Shown here piece by piece: positions 11,074 through 17,572 of a stretch of 36,219 nucleotides of DNA (positions are counted from its first letter, which is position 1; each line of letters opens with the position of its first letter). This stretch comes from Elusimicrobiota bacterium (lineage in GTDB: Bacteria > Elusimicrobiota > Elusimicrobia > Elusimicrobiales > UBA9959). Made by a program: the position numbers and the translations under genes. Under the pieces are notes generated by a model that did no database searches, had not been told where the DNA came from, and saw only the letters and a list, made by a program, of their open reading frames with translations. The stretch is from NCBI GenBank assembly GCA_003482905.1, contig DMXM01000028.1, forward strand, positions 1 to 36,219. The letters run 5' to 3'.

Positions 11074-11733
11074 CTAACGCCCGCCCCCTAATTTCTCCAG
11101 CGCTTTCCCGGCCCAAACCCTTACAGTGGCGTCATTGTCCTTTTTAGCTTCCTGCAATGCCGGCACCGCGCGCCTGTCGCCTATTACCAGCAGCGCCTCA
11201 ATGGCGCCCTGCCGCACAAAAGCGTCTTTATCGCCGCGCAGCGTCTTTATAAGCGGCGGCACCGCCCTTTTATCTTTGATATTGCCAAGAGCCGTAACCG
11301 CCTTGCTGCGGGTGTTGCGGTCTTCATGGGACAGCAGGCCGATAAGAAGGTCGACCGCCTTTATTTCTCTGGCTTCGGAAATGGCGTCTATCGCCCCCCA
11401 GCGGATGTTCTTGTCTTCGCTTTTCAGGGCTTCTATCAGCGTGGCCCTGGCGGCCGGGTCTTTGATGCGGCCCAAAGCATGAGCGGCCTCTCCCCTGACC
11501 AGCGCGTTCTCGTCCTTCAACGCTTTGGCTAGCGGCGCCGCCGCGTTCTTATCCCCGGACCTCCCCAAAGCTTCGGCCGCCCTGGCCCTTACCCTGGCGT
11601 CTTTATCGCCTATCTGGCGGGCCAGTTCCGGAACTGATTTGCCGGAGTCCGCGGCTGACACCGGGCGGAAGGCGGCAAAAAATATCACACCAGTCAAAAT
11701 AATAGCGGCGCATGCCCGCGCGCGCGTAGTCAT
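11074..11733 (-). CDS. Secreted HEAT-repeat protein
   Basis: The product is 219 residues from the ATG at 11733. The start was chosen because it puts a signal peptide first: MTTRARAC, a hydrophobic run, then a cut after PVSA. The remainder is about five HEAT/PBS-lyase-type repeats of about 31 residues, with recurrent motifs such as VRARAAEALGRSGD, VRGEAAHALGRIKD and VRQGAIEALLVIGD. HEAT repeats form curved helical scaffolds for protein binding; no catalytic motif is seen. The frame stays open upstream to 12129, but that part overlaps the riboswitch and its terminators and reads as non-coding. The giant Ig-repeat gene begins 32 bp downstream, so the protein may help export, fold or anchor it (inference). 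A HEAT domain also ends the PorV-like protein at 19223-20704, which supports a link to surface export. Confidence 0.82.
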   Translation of the reverse strand: MTTRARACAAIILTGVIFFAAFRPVSAADSGKSVPELARQIGDKDARVRARAAEALGRSGDKNAAAPLAKALKDENALVRGEAAHALGRIKDPAARATLIEALKSEDKNIRWGAIDAISEAREIKAVDLLIGLLSHEDRNTRSKAVTALGNIKDKRAVPPLIKTLRGDKDAFVRQGAIEALLVIGDRRAVPALQEAKKDNDATVRVWAGKALEKLGGGR

Positions 11734-11938
11734 ATAGAAGGCGGCACCCGCCTTTTTGAAAATAGAAAATAATTGTATATCTGATGTCATCGGTCTTTTC
11801 AGCAAAACAGCATGATACGACCCGACAGGCGCAACAGCGTCTGCCAGGGCGTACAGAATTCTCATTACATTATAATATAATACGCGTATTTCAGGAAAGT
11901 TAAATTCGCGTGAAATATTTATTAATCGCACGGGCAAT
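11734..11938 (-). other. Distal leader between riboswitch terminators and HEAT gene
   Basis: About 200 nt of AT-rich, apparently non-coding sequence. It contains a TATAAT (11869-11874, minus strand) that could be the -10 of a secondary promoter, but the -35 at the right distance (TTCCTG) is poor. No strong Shine-Dalgarno precedes the chosen HEAT start. Confidence 0.4.
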
Positions 11939-11970
11939 AAAAAAGCCGCTACGGCGCGAGCCGCTACGGC
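11939..11970 (-). terminator. Second terminator-like element, repeated mini-hairpins plus U run
   Basis: In the RNA sense the 11-mer GCCGTAGCGGC occurs twice (11960-11970 and 11945-11955). Each copy folds as a 4-bp stem with a 3-nt loop, and the second is followed by six U. It lies directly downstream of the stronger terminator at 11981-12002, so it may be a back-up stop or part of the switching structure. Confidence 0.5.
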
Positions 11971-11980
11971 AGCATACATC

Positions 11981-12002
11981 AAAAAACAGCGGATAATCCG
12001 CT
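11981..12002 (-). terminator. Rho-independent terminator of the riboswitch expression platform
   Basis: In the RNA sense AGCGGA, a 3-nt loop and TCCGCT are followed by G and six U. The hairpin begins only seven bases after the 3' end of the GEMM-I aptamer. This is the usual arrangement for a switch that controls transcription termination. I cannot tell from sequence alone whether ligand turns it on or off. Confidence 0.72.
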
Positions 12003-12009
12003 TTTTCAT

Positions 12010-12097
12010 GGTATCTTCGGCAGCCTGGCAACCCTGACTTTGGGCCCTTAGCTTTGCGCCGCCGGCTTTGGCCGGCTTTGCTATTATCGGATAGTAC
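12010..12097 (-). ncRNA. GEMM-I cyclic-dinucleotide riboswitch aptamer (possible cGAMP-type, GEMM-Ib)
   Basis: Read on the minus strand, the hallmark segments occur in order. They are GATAATAGCAAAGCC, a perfect GCCGGC/GCCGGC hairpin with loop CAAA, the conserved GCGCAAAGC, GGGCC, and GGTTGCCAGGCTGCCGA, which matches the GGUAGCCGGGUUACCGA consensus. TAUC and GAUA at the two ends can close the P1 helix. By my alignment to the Vibrio cholerae Vc2 aptamer, the base two before the conserved CAAA (position 20) is A rather than G. That is the feature reported for GEMM-Ib switches that respond to 3',3'-cGAMP, often alongside c-di-GMP. Deviations are CAAA instead of a GNRA tetraloop, and G for A in the ACGCAAAGC segment. 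It sits about 140 nt after the promoter and directly before a terminator. Confidence 0.75.
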
Positions 12098-12105
12098 AAA
12101 TAAAC

Positions 12106-12216
12106 GCCCCGCCCATCTGGGACACACACCGCGCTCTAGACCGCACCGCGTCTGTCTGCGACCGCCACTCCACCGCACTACCGCACCTGCGCACTACCAA
12201 GCCAGATGGGCGAGGC
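12106..12216 (-). ncRNA. Unrecognised structured leader RNA closed by a 15-bp stem
   Basis: Arms at 12202-12216 and 12106-12120 are complementary over 15 positions, with a single U-G wobble, and enclose 81 nt. The enclosed part and the bases just upstream are G-rich and carry GTGCGGT four times in the RNA sense (plus-strand accgcac at 12140, 12172, 12180 and 12223), plus related GCGGT pieces. The element lies between the promoter and the GEMM-I aptamer, so it is transcribed first. It matches no riboswitch class I know. It could be a second sensor, a transcription insulator or a protein-binding RNA. Confidence 0.5.
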
Positions 12217-12243
12217 ACCGCAACCGCACTTCCCTGCAATCAT

Positions 12244-12271
12244 ATTATAGCAGATAACCCCGCTTTGTCAA
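12244..12271 (-). promoter_or_regulatory. Strong sigma-70-type promoter of the riboswitch-HEAT-giant protein operon
   Basis: On the minus strand a perfect -35 TTGACA (12266-12271), a 16-bp spacer and a perfect -10 TATAAT (12244-12249), preceded by TGC as an extended -10. Predicted transcription start is near 12237. Confidence 0.85.
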
Positions 12272-12282
12272 GGCCCACCCAC

Positions 12283-12294
12283 TTGACAAGTCAA
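12283..12294. promoter_or_regulatory. Palindrome upstream of -35, candidate operator
   Basis: TTGAC-AA-GTCAA is a perfect 5+2+5 inverted repeat 12 bp upstream of the -35. The 15-mer around it recurs with one change at 17553-17567, upstream of the near-identical promoter at 17509-17536. A shared regulator is plausible. Confidence 0.5.
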
Positions 12295-12315
12295 CCTGGC
12301 GGCAAACGCCGCAGA

Positions 12316-12429
12316 TCACTTCCAGTCCGCCCCGGAGATAAGCGAGCTTAGTGAATTCTTGTTGATAACCCAAAGCTCCCCCTCGTCGATGACAAAACGC
12401 GCACATCGTTTACCGCGGCATTGAAGCGC
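12316..12429 (-). pseudogene. Possible short coding remnant downstream of the AbiEi gene
   Basis: Immediately after the AbiEi stop the same frame continues for 37 codons to a TGA at 12316. It includes a protein-like stretch, FVIDEGELWVINKN, then SLSSLISGADWK. No start codon of its own is visible. It could be the tail of a deleted partner gene or an extension lost by a stop mutation. It is too short to identify. Confidence 0.25.
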
Positions 12430-13059
12430 TTATGCCTCCTTGGCAAAGCGGCAGAAATCCTTAACAATGTCGACAAGCTTGGCGCTGGTGAACAGCGCGG
12501 CATAGAACGTGATTTTCTCCAGATCAAGGGCTTCCAGATTCTGAAACCGATACGACTGCGCAAATATCCCTCTGTCGTTGCGCTGAAAGCGGGGAAGATT
12601 CAGGTAGATGAAATCTACAATGGCCTTCTCCGGCTCCGCCAGGAAATAAGTCAGGCCGGCCTGGTCCTTTGCGGCCTTGAATCCACAGAAGGCCTCACGC
12701 TTGACATGCTGATATTCAAAGCCACCAAGATCGGTCTTAACACTTGCCCGGTTCCTGGTGGTAACAGCGGTCACCTTTGTTACCATTTCCGGGATCAGCC
12801 CGTACAGGCCCAGAGCATATTCCAGACTTACATAGGATGGCGCATAGATCTGCCCGGAAAGGAACAGCACACTGGGCTCTATTTTGCGGTCGGCTTTCCC
12901 TAAAACATACAGGCCGCGCCTTAACTGGAGAATAAGTCCTTTGCGCCGCCAGTTGTTTAACTGGTTGTACATTGTCTGGGGCTCGCCAAGCCTGACAGCA
13001 TCCCGGCCGGAGAACACCGGCAGGCCCTGAATTAAGGTTTTAAATTCATGGAATCTCAT
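12430..13059 (-). CDS. AbiEi-family antitoxin / winged-helix transcriptional regulator (orphan)
   Basis: The product is 209 residues from the ATG at 13059; a TTG at 13071 is possible but falls inside the operator palindrome. The N-terminal third looks like the AbiEi winged helix: VFSGRDAVRL, NQLNNWRRKGLILQLRRG, then YVLGKAD. The middle has the family's SLEYALGLYGLIPE segment, and the C-terminal part carries the typical FLAEPEKAIVDFIYL. In type IV toxin-antitoxin systems AbiEi represses its own promoter and its partner AbiEii is a nucleotidyltransferase toxin. No AbiEii gene follows: the next 370 bp are non-coding or remnant and then comes another operon's leader. The gene lies between two surface-protein operons with its own promoter and operator, so it looks like an acquired or decayed module, or a stand-alone regulator. 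Confidence 0.8.
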   Translation of the reverse strand: MRFHEFKTLIQGLPVFSGRDAVRLGEPQTMYNQLNNWRRKGLILQLRRGLYVLGKADRKIEPSVLFLSGQIYAPSYVSLEYALGLYGLIPEMVTKVTAVTTRNRASVKTDLGGFEYQHVKREAFCGFKAAKDQAGLTYFLAEPEKAIVDFIYLNLPRFQRNDRGIFAQSYRFQNLEALDLEKITFYAALFTSAKLVDIVKDFCRFAKEA

Positions 13060-13062
13060 ATA

Positions 13063-13098
13063 TACCAGCAATTACCAATATATTGGTAACTACTGGTA
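13063..13098. promoter_or_regulatory. 36-bp inverted repeat, AbiEi operator
   Basis: Two 18-bp arms meet at the centre with only two mismatches. The palindrome overlaps the predicted transcription start and the start-codon region of the AbiEi gene, directly downstream of its -10. AbiEi-type antitoxins are known to bind inverted repeats in their own promoters, so autoregulation is the simplest reading. Confidence 0.8.
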
Positions 13099-13099
13099 T

Positions 13100-13128
13100 A
13101 TCATAGCACGTAAAAGGCCCTTTGGCAA
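13100..13128 (-). promoter_or_regulatory. Promoter of the AbiEi gene
   Basis: -35 TTGCCA (13123-13128), 17-bp spacer, -10 TATGAT (13100-13105) with TGC directly before it. The predicted start of transcription falls inside the palindromic operator. Confidence 0.7.
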
Positions 13129-13215
13129 GGGCAGGTAGGTGTTCCCAAAACCATCCTGGCGCCACAATTCACTGTTTGGTGCGGCGAATATATGCAAATG
13201 CTTCGGCAATTAAGA

Positions 13216-14130
13216 TTAAAACTTCTTTTTCAGCGTTACGCGCTGCATGCTGCCAAGGGCGGTTTCCGGTGATACTGCGTAGTCTAACTGTGCGCCCAGC
13301 GCCATCAGCCCGGCGCCAACGCTTAAACCGCTTTTTTCGTTATTGGCCGTCAGCCCGGTAATACCGTAGCCGCCACGCAGGGCAAATCCCATGCCGCTGT
13401 CGGTTTTTATCATGGCATACTCGGTACCGGCGGAAAACACCGTCTGCCTGTCGTAAACCAGTCTCTTAACATCAAAAGCCAGCGAAATACCAGGCATGAT
13501 GGCTGCCGCAAATCCGGCATTCACGCTTAACGGCAAATTATCCCTTTGGGACAAGTATTTAATACCGCGGCCAAGGTTCTGCACCCCAAAACCCAGGGTA
13601 ACAGGCAGGCCGCTAAGGCGGCTTCTGGCGCCAAGATCCACGGCAAAAGCCTCGGCCTTCACCCCGGCTATACTGCTTTGTATGTATTTTACAGCGCCAC
13701 CTATATTCTTTATGGCAAAACCAAGGCTTACAGCCTGGTCCGAAGCGCTATAACCGCCGCTTACGCTTCTATCATCGGCGCGGCCCTCAAAGGAACTATT
13801 GCCCAACCGCGTTACACCCAATCCCATAGCCACTTTATTGCCTTTCAGACTGCCCATGGAGGCGCCAAAGCCCACAAAATCGTGGGTAGAATCCATCAAC
13901 CATTTACTATGGCTAAACGCCACTTCCGGCCCGGTAATGGAGGAAAGGCCGGCCGGGTTATAACCCAAGGCGCTTATACCGTACACGGAGGCCACCCCGG
14001 CTGAAGCCATACCGCTTAAACGCGCGTCCGTGTCTATCTTAAGGAATTGCGCACCGGTCTCAAGGGCGTGCACGGCAATGGAAATGGAACACACCAGTAT
14101 AACGGGCAATATTAGTATGAGCTTTTTCAT
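13216..14130 (-). CDS. PorV/PorQ-like outer-membrane beta-barrel protein (UPF0164-type)
   Basis: The product is 304 residues. A signal peptide (MKKLILILPVILVCS, cut after VHA) is followed by the family's opening: FLKIDTDARLSGMASAGVAS and then GYNPAGLSSI. The rest alternates short glycine/aromatic beta-strand segments and ends in VTLKKKF, with a terminal Phe typical of outer-membrane barrels. PorV/PorQ proteins are FadL-like barrels; in type IX secretion PorV binds the C-terminal sorting domain of cargo. Here the gene is last in a three-gene set and lies 8 bp after a gene whose product ends in such a domain. No other type IX component is in the window, so the exact role is open. Confidence 0.82.
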   Translation of the reverse strand: MKKLILILPVILVCSISIAVHALETGAQFLKIDTDARLSGMASAGVASVYGISALGYNPAGLSSITGPEVAFSHSKWLMDSTHDFVGFGASMGSLKGNKVAMGLGVTRLGNSSFEGRADDRSVSGGYSASDQAVSLGFAIKNIGGAVKYIQSSIAGVKAEAFAVDLGARSRLSGLPVTLGFGVQNLGRGIKYLSQRDNLPLSVNAGFAAAIMPGISLAFDVKRLVYDRQTVFSAGTEYAMIKTDSGMGFALRGGYGITGLTANNEKSGLSVGAGLMALGAQLDYAVSPETALGSMQRVTLKKKF

Positions 14131-14138
14131 ATCGGCAT

Positions 14139-15896
14139 TCAGCGCACCACCGCAAATTTACCCTTGGATTTAATCTTCTTGCCGCTCTTTTCGGCTTCAA
14201 TAGTGTAGTAGTACACACCACTGGCGATACGCCCTTCCCAGGCGTATTCATAAGCATAGGCCGAACCTATAACCTGCGGCGTACCTGTAAGCGTTGTGTC
14301 ATGGGCAAGCTGGCCGGCCACCGTATAGACCCGTATCTTTACGGTATCAGCCAGCCCGACTTCTACATGAAATACAGGCACTTTGCCGCCCTTGGCCGGA
14401 TTCGGGTAAACATAAACCTCGCCAAGTTTGAACGTCTGGTCAGCCAAAGATGCGGAAACATTGATATATTCCGAAGCCCGGAACCCTTTTACTGTTTCCG
14501 GGGCCGAAACTGTATAACTGGCCACAATCACCTGGTACTGCGAGAAGTGCACCACATCTGTTTTTACAAGCCTCGCGTTGGCATCAAAGCGCGAAGGCAG
14601 CACTTCCCATAATTTCCCGTTCTCATTCCAGCAGGCAATGGCAATTTTTCCCGGGGATTTATCATCGGCGTCATAGGGCAGGCTTATTGTCAACGCTTTG
14701 TCGAAAGTTGAACCATCAGGGCCGAATTCATACGCATAACCACGCCTTGCAAGCAGTTTGGCTTTAGCGGCAGCCTTCTTGAGCGCCTCATTGCCGGCTT
14801 TGTCGCCCTCAACGCTCAACACATACAGATCGGCGTCATGCTTTAAGGCCCCGGCGGGCGCGTCAAAACATGCACGCCGCCTATGCTCAAAACGTCCGCC
14901 GCTGCCGCGGGCCATTCTGCGCGGCTTCACGGTTCTTACGGCATCTTCCGCGCTAAATACGCGGCCATCATCGAATACCCCGGTGACGGCAATATTAGAC
15001 ACGGTGTTCGCCGGCAGCACCGCTATTACGGCCTCTCGGCTGAATTTAACCGCTATAGACCCGCATTCCACCGTATAGCTGTTATGGCCTTTACCTTTGT
15101 TTGCCTGTGCGGAGATAGGCTCCGCCAATGCCTGGCCGTTAACCGCACTTATTTTTATAGCGTCACTCCTGAAACATGCCCCACCTGTGTTTTCAGCCCT
15201 AAGGTTTGCAGTTATGGATTCCCCCTGGCTGTTAAGGTTTATAACGTTGGGGGAGATATTTAGCGTTACTGAAAGCGCGGGAACGGGCGTTATCTTTTTC
15301 ATCAACACGGCGTATATGGAGGTGTGTGCTATCTCCCCCTCGATTACTGCCTGCCCGGAGGCATTAAACGAGATCCGCTGATTGTATACGGTCCCGCTGC
15401 TCCAGGTTATGCCGTCGTAATAATATATGGCCACTGTGGCGGTATCTATGCCTACCGGATTGAATGTGAATGCGATATTTGCCGGCGCGCTGAATTGTAT
15501 GCCGCTTGGCTCAAAGTCATAGAAAGCGCCCATAACAGGCTCAAGCCCGGCCCCGGCCATAGCGGCAAACACGGGCGCGGTTGAAGGCACTGTGGCTGTT
15601 GAAACGGGGAGCACCTGCATCTCAGGCCCGGGCGTGGTTATACTCACCAAGCCATCCCCGCTTACGCTGATAACAGCCTGCACAGGCACAGTAAATGCAA
15701 AACCAACCCCCTCCAGCGCCCCCATGCCGGAACCAGACAATTCCCCAGCCGAAACAAATTCTATCTGTGTTCCGGGCATAACCGCGCCGGCGGGAAGGTT
15801 CAGGCTTTCAATTTCTGCCGCCCATGCGTAACCTGTCAGCACAGCGGCAGCCAACAGGTTGCCAAGAAAAACCCTTTTTAACGCAGATTTCTTCAT
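14139..15896 (-). CDS. Secreted protein with ZU5-like region and FlgD/T9SS-type C-terminal domain
   Basis: The product is 585 residues from the ATG at 15896; a TTG at 15905 adds three residues. The signal peptide ends at YAWA. The N-terminal third is beta-rich (APANIAFTFNPVGIDTA, then IYYYDG). A middle region resembles a ZU5 fold (FDAPAGALKHDADLYVLSVE). The last 90 residues match the FlgD Ig-like / T9SS type A sorting pattern: VYVYPNPAKGG, VKIRVYTVAGQL, YAWEG, IASGVYYYTIEA and a final VVR. Such tails direct proteins to, or fold them at, the cell surface. It lies 50 bp after the fibre-like gene and 8 bp before the PorV-like barrel. I infer that this protein is cargo or partner of that barrel. 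Confidence 0.8.
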   Translation of the reverse strand: MKKSALKRVFLGNLLAAAVLTGYAWAAEIESLNLPAGAVMPGTQIEFVSAGELSGSGMGALEGVGFAFTVPVQAVISVSGDGLVSITTPGPEMQVLPVSTATVPSTAPVFAAMAGAGLEPVMGAFYDFEPSGIQFSAPANIAFTFNPVGIDTATVAIYYYDGITWSSGTVYNQRISFNASGQAVIEGEIAHTSIYAVLMKKITPVPALSVTLNISPNVINLNSQGESITANLRAENTGGACFRSDAIKISAVNGQALAEPISAQANKGKGHNSYTVECGSIAVKFSREAVIAVLPANTVSNIAVTGVFDDGRVFSAEDAVRTVKPRRMARGSGGRFEHRRRACFDAPAGALKHDADLYVLSVEGDKAGNEALKKAAAKAKLLARRGYAYEFGPDGSTFDKALTISLPYDADDKSPGKIAIACWNENGKLWEVLPSRFDANARLVKTDVVHFSQYQVIVASYTVSAPETVKGFRASEYINVSASLADQTFKLGEVYVYPNPAKGGKVPVFHVEVGLADTVKIRVYTVAGQLAHDTTLTGTPQVIGSAYAYEYAWEGRIASGVYYYTIEAEKSGKKIKSKGKFAVVR

Positions 15897-15945
15897 AAGA
15901 TCCAACTAACCGCCCCGGTATTCTGCCACCCCATTAATTTGGAAC

Positions 15946-17415
15946 TTATTTTCCTCTTTTCTTAAGCTTCTCCAACCTTTCTTTCAGCGGATTTCCCATT
16001 ATTTCAGATTGGCCAGATTCCGCTTTTTTATCCTGAATAACCGGCATATTCTCGTAGCCTTTTCTTACTGTTTGTACAAGGTAGTCAAATGCGACATTAT
16101 TTTCTCCGTTGTCGAATTCCTGCACTTCTATCTTATCAACGCCGCTCTTTGCCACAAACAATCCTCTGCAATTACCACGCGCCGTAACCTGCACGGTCGG
16201 CGCAACATTTGTGCTGGCCACAAGGGTGAAATTTTCGGGCAGTTTTACCACCGCTTTTCCCCTCACTAAATTTGCTGTTCCCCTGGTATAAATACCAGCT
16301 TCCGGCCCTTCCATTGAGTAGTACTGAATTATCCGGTTTGGATCTCCGGGATAGGGCTGTATAAAGCTCTTTGTTCCAGTTGCCTCAAGATTACCAGTTA
16401 TATAAAAAGTGGGGGTCGTTGCACCAGAAGGAAACGAGTAATTCCAATTAAAGTACATGTTCTTATCAAAAGACATTCCATATGGACTTAGTTGAAACCT
16501 AACGTGAGGCAAACCAGAGACACTCGACCAATTATGAAAGCTAAACCCGTTGTCACCTAAAACAAAATCGCTTTCACGATACTCACCCTCCGCATTTTTA
16601 CCAAAATTTGAAAACCAGGTTTGTCCCGCACCTATACCATATTCATCTGGATATCTTAAAATCTTTAAACCACTAATACCCTCTGCTTGCTCATTAAGAT
16701 TGATATTCCCATCTTTTTCCGGATTTTGATTTAAAAGGAATAAAGTAGAAATCGCCGCCTCTCCCCCAGTGCTCACATTCTTGGGGGCAATAATAACCGG
16801 AGTGGCCGACAAAGGACCTGTAAATAGAGTTTCAGGGATTGCACGAGTGAACAGCGCAGCAACCGGAACATTTGCTCCATCAAAATTCCCAGGATGCGTT
16901 TCAATATTAAGAACATCTTTCAGCATTATACTTCCATCAAATTTGGCATTGCCGTTTACATGCAATCTTTCTTCCGGGGCCGCTGTTCCTACGCCCACGC
17001 GCTTATTAATGGTGTCTATGGAAAGAGTCCCTGCGTCAATACTGATAGTTCCGGTTGAAACAAGCGTGCCCGCCGCAAATGAGAACGGAACGCTTCTTAA
17101 TGGTATGGTCGCCAAGACCGTAACGCAGTCTGGCTGTGAAAGCCTAATGGCATATTCTCCGCTTTGAACAAAATCCTCGGGTGAAAGGCCATTTATTGCA
17201 GAAACAAATACCCCGTTTGCCGCTGGAACAAGATCAATTGCCGGCAGGGATTTTACTAAAGCATTATCCCGCAGAAGATTAGCGCATGCACCGTTAACCG
17301 GCGTGGCGGGGGAAAGTTTGCCTTGTATTGAAATACTTCCCGGCACCTGGGCGCCCGCATAATTCACAAGAATAAGGCACAGCCCGGCAAGTATCAGTAG
17401 ATCTTTTTTCATCAT
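15946..17415 (-). CDS. Secreted fibre-like protein with QGKL/QGRL N-terminal domain
   Basis: The product is 489 residues; a second ATG at 17412 has better spacing to GGGGGA. The signal peptide is cut after AGA. The N-terminal domain (ISIQGKL, later IPLRSVPFSFAAG) is the same type as in the protein at 17573-18649. It is followed by the phage-fibre-like motif KRVGVGTAAPEERLHVNGN. A less common middle part (coding about 16380-16770) is visibly more AT-rich than its neighbours. The last 130 residues (TKSFIQPYPGDPNR, then YYSMEGPEAGIYTRGTANL) resemble a C-terminal domain found in many bacterial tail-fibre-like proteins, and the end is strongly charged. I infer a surface fibre. It is the first gene of the second surface cassette, behind the promoter at 17509-17536. 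Confidence 0.75.
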   Translation of the reverse strand: MMKKDLLILAGLCLILVNYAGAQVPGSISIQGKLSPATPVNGACANLLRDNALVKSLPAIDLVPAANGVFVSAINGLSPEDFVQSGEYAIRLSQPDCVTVLATIPLRSVPFSFAAGTLVSTGTISIDAGTLSIDTINKRVGVGTAAPEERLHVNGNAKFDGSIMLKDVLNIETHPGNFDGANVPVAALFTRAIPETLFTGPLSATPVIIAPKNVSTGGEAAISTLFLLNQNPEKDGNINLNEQAEGISGLKILRYPDEYGIGAGQTWFSNFGKNAEGEYRESDFVLGDNGFSFHNWSSVSGLPHVRFQLSPYGMSFDKNMYFNWNYSFPSGATTPTFYITGNLEATGTKSFIQPYPGDPNRIIQYYSMEGPEAGIYTRGTANLVRGKAVVKLPENFTLVASTNVAPTVQVTARGNCRGLFVAKSGVDKIEVQEFDNGENNVAFDYLVQTVRKGYENMPVIQDKKAESGQSEIMGNPLKERLEKLKKRGK

Positions 17416-17508
17416 TCCCCCAGTAGCGCTGTAAGTTTAAAAACACTTTAACCCAAAAGCCATTATTCTATCGTTAAAAACCGTGCCCAACAGATAACGT
17501 GACAATCA

Positions 17509-17536
17509 TTTATAGCAGATAAACCCATTTTGTCAA
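17509..17536 (-). promoter_or_regulatory. Promoter of the second surface cassette, twin of the 12.2-kb promoter
   Basis: -35 TTGACA (17531-17536), 16-bp spacer, -10 TATAAA (17509-17514) with TGC before it. The spacer end TTATCTGC and the GGGCC before the -35 are the same as in the promoter at 12244-12271. An imperfect copy of the upstream palindrome lies at 17556-17567. The leader to the fibre gene is about 90 nt. Confidence 0.8.
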
Positions 17537-17572
17537 GGCCCGCTCACCCAATCACTAGACAAGTCAATGGCG

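Noticed and set aside
11734..12129. N-terminal extension of the HEAT protein, including an ATG at 12009.
   Set aside because: The extra part is encoded by the aptamer end and terminator hairpins; the ATG at 11733 gives a clean signal peptide.
11900..12178. Minus-strand frame of 92 codons.
   Set aside because: It overlaps the riboswitch, its terminators and the structured leader; composition is basic and unlike neighbouring proteins.
12300..12430. AbiEii toxin gene next to AbiEi.
   Set aside because: An AGGAGG lies near the AbiEi stop, but the following ATG meets a stop after three codons and no nucleotidyltransferase motif is present.
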